Part shown: positions 55,577 through 64,000 of the stretch, piece after piece
Layout: each line of letters begins with the position of its first letter
Numbering within the stretch: position 1 is the stretch's first letter
Origin: Ricordea florida
Lineage: Eukaryota; Cnidaria; Anthozoa; Corallimorpharia; Ricordeidae
Reading direction: 5' to 3'
Length of the DNA stretch: 64,000 nucleotides
Assembly (NCBI GenBank): GCA_949710005.1
Contig: OX453275.1
Span: 32,088,218 to 32,152,217, forward strand
Notes under the pieces: model-generated
Told to the model about the DNA's origin: nothing
What the model saw: only the letters and a program-made list of their open reading frames with translations
Database searches by the model: none
Position numbers and translations under genes: made by a program

Positions 55577-56103
55577 ACTATATAGTGTGGTTCTAAATTT
55601 AATCTGTGGATCAAACAATATAGTGTGACCATTCTTTGGAAAGCTACTGAACAGTACTGTACTGTGGTACTGTTTGTTGTACTATACAGTGTGGTTCTGA
55701 CTTCTTCATCTTAGTCATCTTAGTCTGTGAATCAAGCCATACGGTGCTACCATTCTATGGAAAGTTACTGAAAAATACTGTACTGTGATACTATTTCTTT
55801 TACTATACAATGTGATTCTAACGTTTTCATCTGTGGATCAAACCATGTAGTGTGACCATTCTGTGGATAGCTACTGAACAGTACTGTACTGTGATACTAT
55901 TTCTTTTACTATACAGTGTGATTCTAACGTTTTCATCTGTGGATCAAACCATGTAGTGTGACCATTCTGTGGATAGCTACTGAACAGTACTGTACTGTGG
56001 TACTGTTTGTTTTACTATACAGTGTAGGTCTAACCATTTTTTCTGTGGATCAAACCATGCAGGGTGACCATTCTTTAGAAAGCTACTGATCAGTATTGTA
56101 CCA
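55577..56103. repeat. 106-bp tandem repeat family, 5 copies
   Basis: The best-preserved block: successive ACTATACAGTGTG unit starts with units 3 and 4 nearly identical. Same family as 6.4, 53.7 and 63.1 kb. Confidence 0.9.
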
Positions 56104-56627
56104 CAGGACTGGACATTGAAAATAGCGTAAAAAATATTTGAAGAAAATCAAAGAAAAAGAAAAAAACATCTGCCAAGGGCTCACGAAATTTATGAAGTTT
56201 ACAACCAATCGTTGCAAACTCAGCTGAGCCACTGTACATCTCTCTACTGTGGTGCTGTTCATGTTAAAATACAGTGTGATTAAAACGCGCAGTGTGAACT
56301 TCCTTTGAACACCTTGCCAATTTAAAATTGTCTGTTTCTTCCTAATCCTGACAGAGAACTTAATACTTTTTGATAGTTATAGTAAAAAAGGCAATCTTTC
56401 ATAGTTTCTATTGTAAGTAGTTTAAAACGCGTAGTTCGAGTTCTTAGGATTTGTTAGTATGGGACTTGTTTGTATCGTAGGCGTGTTTGGAACAAGGAAA
56501 AGAATTGTTACTTCTTACAAGAAACATGTGAACTATTGTATGAATTTGTAAAATAAATTCTTCATTAAAATTGAAAGCTAACAATCAATGTAGAAAATAC
56601 ATAAGATGCAGCGAAATAAACAGGTCG

Positions 56628-56735
56628 CGATGCTGTTGGTTAAAATGCTGTATCACAAGTCAGTCAGCTTATGGCTTCCCTGCAACTGGTTAAAATGCGA
56701 TATCACGTGTCAGCCCGCTTATAGTCTCTCTGCTA
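56628..56735. repeat. Tandem duplication of ~53 bp
   Basis: GGTTAAAATGCTGTATCACA...GTCAG is followed by GGTTAAAATGCGATATCACG...GTCAG, two diverged copies. Confidence 0.7.
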
Positions 56736-56742
56736 GGACAAT

Positions 56743-56878
56743 CACATGACTTTTGGAGGGCATATAGTTTATTTGTGGCCCGAGTAGCATCATTTACGCC
56801 CGAGCGCGAAGCGCAAGGGCGCAAATGATGCTACGAGGGACACAAATAAACTATATGACCGACAGAAGTCATGTGATT
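56743..56878. repeat. 136-bp palindrome, head of another fold-back element
   Basis: ACATGACTTTTGGAGGG...ATAGTTTATTTGTG is inverted as CACAAATAAACTAT...AAGTCATGTG. The tip reads CCCGAGCGCGAAGCGCAAGG. The rest of the element may extend to ~57,240, where a small GGGCCGTTAATGCATTAACG palindrome lies. Confidence 0.78.
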
Positions 56879-57240
56879 ATCATTATTATCAATACACAAG
56901 GCCAAATCGTACAAATTCATTTAATAAGAAAAAAATGTTTAACAGAGATGTAGCATGAAACTATGGTATGGAAAGTTGTTGCTACAATACGATCAGCTAA
57001 ACAAGAGCCAAATAAAATTCCTTTTTGTTTACAATAAAATGTCAAATATAATCTAGTTTAAAAAGATTGGTAACAATGATTAGCAAAAAGACAGTTTATA
57101 TTTAAAAAAATAATAGTCTTCCCGTTCACAGGCAATGGACTCAGCTGCAGGGCCGTTAATGCATTAACGGCCCGCTAGGAGTCATTTGCGGCCCGCAAAG
57201 CGCGTGTTTTCAAGAGGGCGGTTTTCAATTTGGCCGCGTG

Positions 57241-58345
57241 TCTTGATAATAATGTTGGTTAATCCCAGAATAGAATTCCAGGTCTGATAACTCGAAGTAG
57301 ATGCCTCCTTTCCAGCATTCAGTATTTTCTAAATCGCTTTATTGGTAATTATTTTTTTCTGGTTATTAAGAAAAATTTCTGTTCAAATTCTATGGCAAAA
57401 ATGACATTAGAAGCACCAGGCAGTTTACGTCTCGGGTGTCTAGTAATTGTGAGTCAGCAAAATCAATTAAAGGACAGTTCGTTGAGGAAATATGGACAAG
57501 TCAGTAAAGCGGTGAGAACCAAGCCTTCGCGGCTAGAACCACGTCAGCCATATGATAATTTGTCATCTAACCCTGTTATTTATTTTTCGTAGCAGCCAAT
57601 ATGCGAATTAGTCAACGTTGTTCTCCGAATCATTTTAGCAAATTCAATTTGCATCTGTCCAGTTTATAACAAGAATTGATTAATAAAGGCTTTCAAATTA
57701 AAACTGTTATTGTGTTAAAAACCGTATGTTAGTCTGGGAACAGAGGAGCTAAGTTCACTTTAAAAAAAAAGATCTTTGGATTGATTCTCGCTTTCACCTG
57801 AATCATAATGACTTCGTAGTGACATTTCCCATTTCAATGACCAACAAATCTATTCCTAAATTACCCCCACCGAGAAGCAATAAAGATGCCGCTCTTGATT
57901 AAAGGCAAATTATCACTGTAAAAGTAAAGAGCTTACTCTTAAATGGTAACAAACCAGACAAAAAAAGATGACAGTTTTTGTTTGCTGCATTGTGGTGTAT
58001 TTCTCAACAAATGCTGATATTTACTCCACCCTGGTTTGCAAGTGTATCTTCAATGCCATGCTGTCAATAGTTACACTTCTGGCGAACACTCTCACAGTTT
58101 ATTGTATCTGTCAGTTAGTACGCGCGCTGTGATTGGTCAATTTAGCGGATCGTACTTCACTGTACGGCCCGCTAAATTCAAAAGTTTGTTTTGGTCGCCA
58201 AAATGTCTCCAGGGATATAATATATATCTTACAAATCTCGTTTTCTCGGTCCGTACTGTAAGTTACGGATCCTCGTTTTTTCCACTCGGGATTTATGACC
58301 CGCGCGCTTTCCGCTTGAGCCATAAATCCAAGCGTATATAAGTTT
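57241..58345. other. Intergenic, no supported gene
   Basis: A 66-codon frame at 57,392-57,592 (MAKMTLEAPGSLRLGCLV) is open but unrecognised and has no splice partner. A small inverted motif lies at 58,134-58,178 (TTAGCGGATCGTAC / GTACGGCCCGCTAA). Confidence 0.4.
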
Positions 58346-58625
58346 TAGGGACCAATCATTTTTACGAGGAAGGGGGGGTGGGGGAGGGGGCTGATGGTAT
58401 TTGGGAGGAGGAGCATGTGAAAAAAAATCAGGGAAAGGTGGGTTACGTGAATTATTTTAGTAATACGTTTGTCATAATGTTTTAATCCGAGATTGACTTC
58501 TCTTTCTTTTTGATTGGGGGGATCATGTGAAAAAATTGGCAAGCTAAGGGGGGTCATGCAATTTTTAAATGGTCCTTCCCGAATCCCAAGCCCCCCCTTC
58601 TTCATAAGAAATGAGCGGTCCCTTA
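58346..58625. mobile_element. 280-bp inverted-repeat element with G-tract/C-tract ends
   Basis: TTTAGGGACCAATCATTTTT plus ACGAGGAAGGGGGGG at the left mirrors CCCCCCCTTCTTCATAAG plus AAATGAGCGGTCCCTTAA at the right. Same design as the element at 49,248 but different sequence. Confidence 0.75.
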
Positions 58626-58927
58626 ATGTTAGTAGAAACGTAAATACTCGAAAACAAACAGCAGCTAGCTTGCTTAAACCTTGCAGTCTTCCATGTTGCA
58701 TCTAGCGCACTTTTCGCGGCTTTTTTTCGCGGATTGTGTAATAAAGTTATTGTATTGCATTGTAACGATAAAAGAATAGTCCATAGGTTGGAATTATAAA
58801 CTAAAACTATATAGGTGGATGAAAGTTAAAGTTTAATTTATACCTGCGCTGGAATATTATATATATTTAGTTTTACTTAAATTTAATGTCAGCTCATTTG
58901 CACAAAGAAAGTCATATATCTTGGGAA

Positions 58928-58987
58928 GTTCACTATTGATATGATGGATCACTATTGATATGATGGATCACTATTGATATGATGGAG
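58928..58987. repeat. Three tandem copies of a 20-bp unit
   Basis: TCACTATTGATATGATGGAT repeated almost exactly three times. Confidence 0.88.
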
Positions 58988-58989
58988 CA

Positions 58990-59460
58990 AACTATCAAGA
59001 TCTTTCCCACATGCAGTGAGTGAATAAAGTGTCATCGGCAAAGAGGCGTGTAGAAAAAAAGGAGGTAGCATTAATAAAATCATTAATGTCGATCAAAAAA
59101 AGTATTGGGCCAGGAACGGACCCTTGCGCAACACCCAAATTGATAGCTTGAATATCTGAGAAAACTCCGTTCACATAAACCCTTTGTCTTCTATGCTGAA
59201 GGTAAGATTTATTAAACCATGCAATTCTATTAATGCGATGGTTGCTAATAAAATTGCAACCTTCAAAGCTTAAGTCTTAAACATTACGTTCTTTGACCCT
59301 GCATGTCTCAGTTATGGCAAGAACTGAAAACGTGTGATTTATATTGGCTAGTAAGTGGGAAAGGGCATCTTGGTTTTTAGCCAGGCTACGAAATAGCGAA
59401 AAGGATATTAAGTTATTACCACCTATTACTGACCCCATTCAAATCAGTTCCGCAGTCTCA
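58990..59460 (-). mobile_element. LINE fragment, endonuclease start joined to RT core
   Basis: On the minus strand SLAKNQDALSHLLANINHTF then VLAITETC reads as an endonuclease start. After a break comes RINRIAWFNKSYLQHRRQRV, GVAQGSVPGPILFLIDIND and RLFADDTLFTHC, the RT core with the F-ADD catalytic motif. The middle of the element is missing, so an internal deletion joined the two parts. Confidence 0.8.
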
Positions 59461-59470
59461 TAAGTATAGG

Positions 59471-59640
59471 TAATAGCATGGTTTGTAGTAATATTTGGTA
59501 TAAATACCACGAGAGATATTTCAAAATTGTTGTACGTAATTTCAAGAGCCGTTAGGCGAGTGAAATTTGAGACAATTTTGAAGTATCTCGAGTGGTATTT
59601 CTACCAAATATCACGTACAAATCATGCTATTATTTGTTTA
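59471..59640. repeat. ~160-bp palindrome, head of a fold-back element ending near 59,755
   Basis: GGTAATAGCATGGTTTGTAG...TACCACGAGAGATA is inverted imperfectly as TATCTCGAGTGGTA...AATCATGCTATTATT. The tip has GAGCCGTTAGGCGAG. The distal part at 59,715-59,750 contains AGCCAATCAAATTACAG. Confidence 0.75.
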
Positions 59641-59989
59641 TACTACTACTCGCAAAAGGTTTGTAATTTTCACATGTAGGTATTTCAAATTAAGCAGAAA
59701 TACCACTGCTCTTAGCCAATCAAATTACAGAAATTTCTCATGTAGTAGTATAATTGCAATAACTAGCTGAACTAGCATGATTTTGGTTGTTTAAATCATG
59801 ATCAAGGTCACTATAAGGATCACTGAGGCTAGAATGTTAGTCAAGAATTGGATTGAAAAAAGATGTTTCAAGTTCATCAGTGTCATTGCTTATCACCCCG
59901 TGTTGAAACTCATAAAGGACAGTTTTAAAAGCCTTGTCATCCAAATCATGAAATGGGAACTGAGACTTACAATAACTACTTAGCTAGTG

Positions 59990-60125
59990 AAGGTCTTTGC
60001 TGAGGTGTAAGAAGCATGTTAGTGTGAATTCGCCATTATCAAGGCATTTAGTAATTTGTTCAGTTAGGTCAACTAAGCAGTCAGTGGTATTAGTTCCTGA
60101 TCTAAAACCAAACTGATTACGCGCA
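59990..60125 (-). mobile_element. LINE reverse-transcriptase fragment
   Basis: The minus strand reads NQFGFRSGTNTTDCLVDLTE then QITKCLDNGEFTLTCFLHLS, the RT motif 2-3 region of CR1/jockey-like LINEs. Decayed on both sides. Confidence 0.78.
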
Positions 60126-63040
60126 AATAGAAAAGAAATATAACATCAGTATATTTTAGTATAGTTTTATTTATTATCATTTCAGAGTTGGCGTGATGTC
60201 CTATAAGATTTGCCTACAAACGATATTTAGATTTAGAATTTGATTTAGAATATCTTAATTAGCTTATAACTCACAGAGTGCCTTTTGAGAGAATGTGAAT
60301 ATGTTTCTGTATAATTTTGCTTGATGATGTAGTGGACTGCGACTGAGCAGTCTGTTTTAATTTTCCTAGCAGTCATGATACGCGAAGACGTAAATGAGGT
60401 ATCGAGAACGCCGCATAAATAAACTTTATCCTTAAGCAAGGTGATTAAAACTAAAGAGCAACGATGCTATAAAAGCATGTGGCTAAGAAATTATCCATAT
60501 ATACTGTCAATCTTATTCCACTTAAGTATTTGTTTTTTGTGTAGAACCTGAGTTAAGGAAGAATAATATACAGCAGTAACAGTCCGATTGATTTAACTTT
60601 ATGCAGTAAAAGGCTACATCGGAATCGCTAACTTGACGATCTCAAGAAATTTGAGAAAGTGGTGTTTATGCCTCGAGGGTCGTAATTATATCTAACTACT
60701 GTAGCAAAAGTTGTTCTTCCATTTCCTCAGATGAAATCTCCTAAAATTCGAGGGTCTGAGCTTACAATTCTCTCGCTTGGATTACATTTCTTGATGCGAA
60801 AATTTAGGCCATATGTACTAATTAAAGTTGGAGAATAATTTTGTTATATACTCTTCATTCATCAAGACCGATTTACGTGATTATATTCAGCGACGAGAAA
60901 AGTACAAGACAGTGATTTAGGACTTGTCAGCTACAAAATTCGTACAAAAATGGATATGCAGCTCGTCTTGAAAAAAATTGCTACGCTTAATCATGCACTG
61001 CGACAATTCTTAGGGTCTATGCTTTGATAAAAAAAGCACTTTAAGAGGATGGTAAAGAGGCGTCGAGTACCTGCTATGAGTGTTGAAAACGTTTTCCTTC
61101 ACAATTGTTTGTTTTACTGTCAGTATCTGATACATCCCTTAGCTTAATCAAAAAACACCAGTCTAAGTTATTCTGAAACAAGACAATATAGTTAGGATGC
61201 AATTAGTTCAAAACTCTCGTCTCCCTTTCAGTTAGCATTTTCACAGACCTAAATACTTTTTAGGATTTTTTTTGGTACAAACATGTTTGCTGAAGTCTTC
61301 CACGGCCAAAACGAAGTCATTCAAAATATTGCACAAACTTGTGAAACTAAACTGAGACAGGAACCATGAATATTAGAATGCTTACTCGCGTATGGTGGAA
61401 AAAGTTACATTAACAACTCGATTGAAAAGCTCGCTTGGTGTCCTAATTCTTCACCGACGCAGCACCAGTTAAGAACTAATTTATTATCTTTCTTATTCCA
61501 CTTGTAAGGTTCGTTACCGTGGAGCTTGTTTTCTTGGTTCTGCGTTCGGACGTACGTCTTAATGTAACCCGACCTTAATAATGTCAAGGCCAATGTACTT
61601 GCTATCGCGTGGTCGATAATCTGAAGCCAGGGATTTGATTGTCTCGATTTCTAAACACCTGTGAAACTGTCCACTTTGCGCGCAAAAAATATCCCTCTGG
61701 AAATAGCAGGTGGCTTTCCAGAGTTTAGAATTCTTGTTTTTCAGAATAATAGCTATTGAGAGTTATTTATAGTTTTGTTCCAGTATAATTATGACGATGG
61801 TAACAAGACTGCTCTATCTATGTATTGCACTCGCCCTCAAGCAGTACAGTGTGGTTATCTCTGTGAAATACTGGCGAACGTTCTGAAGGCTTTTCTAGAT
61901 AGTTTGTAATTATAGATAACTTATAAATTCGCAAAATAAAAAACAATAACTTCAAAATATATAGCTTTCTGTGGTCAAGCGAAATCGCTGCAGTTTAATA
62001 AAGGAGAGGCAACGACTGGTACCATGTTTGGGGCCGATTCAAGCACCACTTTAAATTCGCGAGGTTTTTTCCGCGTTGGAATTCAATAATTAATATATTT
62101 GGTATTTGGCTAAGTACATCAGCATAGGGTCCTTGGAACTGAATTTGGTGATATGGTAAAGCTACAGTAATAAGCCGAAGAAGAAACGGTCTTATTGTGC
62201 AAATCCATAACAATTCAAGTCCTTTTTGTTTTGTTTTGTACCGGATTTGATTATGCAAATCTGGCAATCAATACAATTTCTGAAATAAGGCTTTTTTTAG
62301 CGATGATAGCGGCCACTTTTTTGCAAGATCTATTTGATAATGTTAATGGCGGAGTTTTGTCAGGTGGAATCGAGCGAACCTAAGTAACGGAGCAAAGTAA
62401 GACGTCAGAGCTAAAACCCTTTATTGTTTGACCATTTGGCACCTGTTAAATTACGTAGAAAATAAGAATGCAGTAATTATAACGTTACGTATACAACAAA
62501 AAAGGACGTTTTCATTACTTTTAGTGACCGAAAGAGTATTGTGCACTCGTATAGACTATTGTTTAGAGTTTTCGTCAGATCAAACTGGTGACTGTTATAG
62601 AATAGGTATAAAAATAAAGCAACGACAGTTTTACAATGCTTTTAAGGTGTGCTAGCAATTTCTCGACAGGGCAGTTGGAGATTTCTGGTTCTTCAAACAG
62701 ATACCAACACAAAAATCTGCAATATGCCCAGGTCTTTCATCATCAAAAGAGGTACAGGAAAAAGCCAGTCTCTTTAAACATGTGATACGTCAATTCGATA
62801 GGGATCTCTTTATTTGAACGTTAACACTTGTTTCCTAGTCGCAAAAACTCACTTGTCAGATCTTTGTTTATTTACATGCTCTGATTATAGAGCTACTGAA
62901 CCCCGAAAATTGTAGTGGCTATGAACCAATATGTCGTAGTCCTTTTGGTAATTTTTTAGTACGTTTGAGATATTGCTTTTGCTAAATGTGAAACGAGAAT
63001 AATGGCCCGAAATGCATGAAAAGCAAATATAATTCTGCAT
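60126..63040. other. Intergenic, no supported gene
   Basis: A 2.9-kb AT-rich stretch. Several short frames on both strands lack domains and splice partners. Confidence 0.45.
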
Positions 63041-63044
63041 AAAA

Positions 63045-63320
63045 CCATAGAGTGTGGGCATACTTTTATTTGTCTTACGAAGAAGTGTGGTTCCAGTGTT
63101 TTAAGTTTGTACACTGATCAAACCATATATCGCAACTTTTCACCTTTGAAAAGCTTCTAAACAGTTCTGTACTGTGGGACTGTTTGCAGTTTTGCTCTTA
63201 CTTTTCATATGTGAATCAAACTATGCTTTGTGACCATTCTTTGGAATGCTACTGAACAGTAATGTACTATGGAAAGGTTCGTTTTGCCATACAGTACAGT
63301 TTTAACTTTTACAAAGAATA
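63045..63320. repeat. 106-bp tandem repeat family, ~2.5 diverged copies
   Basis: AAACAGTTCTGTACTGTGGG and GTGACCATTCTTTGGAATGC mark the same unit as at 55.6 kb. Confidence 0.7.
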
Positions 63321-63660
63321 CTGTTCTGCGGTACTTTTTCGCATTGACAAAATATGCGTATACCGGATATGATACATAGTAGATGGACTGTTCTGGGAAG
63401 TTAATGGCCCGTAGACTGTATTTAGTTATGGTTCCTTTTGTTTGCGTTTGGTTAAAACTAAAAATTCTTTAGAATCTGGCTAAAAAGTACTGTTCTCTCG
63501 TCACACTAATCAGTTTTCATTTAACTTACACGCATGACTTTTTTCTAAGGTGGAACGGCTGATGCCATGACAAAATGATTGAACTGAAAACCCTTTTGTA
63601 AACTCTATTTTAGTTTTGGATAATTCCTGAAATGTTTGCACTGCAGATGTATTCCAAGAC

Positions 63661-64000
63661 ATGAATGTGTTCTTCAAAGTCGTATTATTTTTTATTTATC
63701 TTAAAGGAATAGTCAAATACGATATAAGGAGGACCTCTTTTGGAAAATCAAATTCAACCGATTTGATAGATGGCAGGGAGGTTGAAACGATGTCTACTGG
63801 AGTACTTGTGAACAAAACGCCTGTTGAAATACAGAGAGGCTCAAAGTGGCCAGCGGAAGAAAACATTTCAGGAAGTTCAGCAAAGTTCCGGTCTATACCG
63901 TCGTTTGGCGGGATACTAAATCTGTCGCCGTCTGTAAATGATCTGAAAACAATGGCGCCTTTTAGCGTTGCCTCAGAACAAGATATCAACCCCCATGAGC
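63661..64000 (+). CDS. Probable secreted protein, 5' part only
   Basis: ATG at 63,661 opens a frame of 113 codons that is still open at the window edge. The start MNVFFKVVLFFIYLKGIV looks like a signal peptide. The rest (STGVLVNKTPVEIQRGSKWP, GSSAKFRSIPSFGGIL) is Ser-rich with possible N-glycosylation sites (NKT, NIS). No family recognised. The minus-strand frame over the same bases (63,696-63,989) is the alternative; the plus frame is preferred for its start and longer open length. Confidence 0.45.
   Translation, partial: MNVFFKVVLFFIYLKGIVKYDIRRTSFGKSNSTDLIDGREVETMSTGVLVNKTPVEIQRGSKWPAEENISGSSAKFRSIPSFGGILNLSPSVNDLKTMAPFSVASEQDINPHE

Overview
The window looks like nuclear DNA from a cnidarian, most likely a reef-building coral or close anthozoan relative. 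The evidence is AT-rich DNA with long repeat-filled introns, GT-AG introns in every gene model that can be assembled, small secreted Kunitz genes with a separate signal-peptide exon, a rhodopsin-like GPCR of the type expanded in anthozoans, a Penelope-type hammerhead motif, and a dense population of short inverted-repeat transposons and decayed non-LTR retrotransposons. No bacterial, organelle or viral segment was seen.

Layout. 1-1,625 (minus): 5' part of a secreted SGNH/GDSL-type hydrolase, running off the left edge. 3.9-4.9 kb (minus): a rhodopsin-like GPCR broken by one in-frame stop. 6.4-6.8 kb: a ~106-bp tandem repeat that recurs at 53.7, 55.6 and 63.1 kb. 7.9-9.2 kb and 18.6-20.1 kb (minus): two paralogous two-exon Kunitz/BPTI genes with the same phase-1 intron. 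Between them lie a possible relic of a DNA transposon (10.0-11.2 kb), a GCGCCGC-rich inverted-repeat element, and a minus-strand non-LTR retrotransposon (13.1-16.6 kb) split by a MITE with a clean 6-bp target duplication. 21.6 kb: a hammerhead ribozyme. 23.9 kb (plus): a first coding exon of a family I associate with SWIM-type zinc-finger proteins. 25.6-27.3 kb (minus): a two-exon gene of unknown function. 30.5-31.2 kb: an element with ~55-bp terminal inverted repeats.

The main gene is a 12-exon septin on the plus strand (36,135-52,752). All junctions are in phase and give a 412-residue protein. Its first ~90 residues read as a calmodulin-like EF-hand pair, and one exon carries both the end of that domain and the start of the septin domain. 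Intron 2 holds an apparently intact Ty3/gypsy retrotransposon with identical 150-bp LTRs. Intron 6 holds seven tandem 72-bp tRNA-like units and a Penelope-type hammerhead remnant. Intron 7 holds two inverted-repeat elements. Intron 9 ends in an (ATT)n microsatellite that abuts the 3' splice site.

Downstream (53-64 kb) is mostly repeats: inverted-repeat elements, one with long ends built from a TTCGCCTAC motif, palindrome-headed elements and LINE fragments. A probable secreted-protein gene starts at 63,661 and runs off the right edge. Coding exons take up only a small part of the window. Family names come from motif recognition; no database search was possible.
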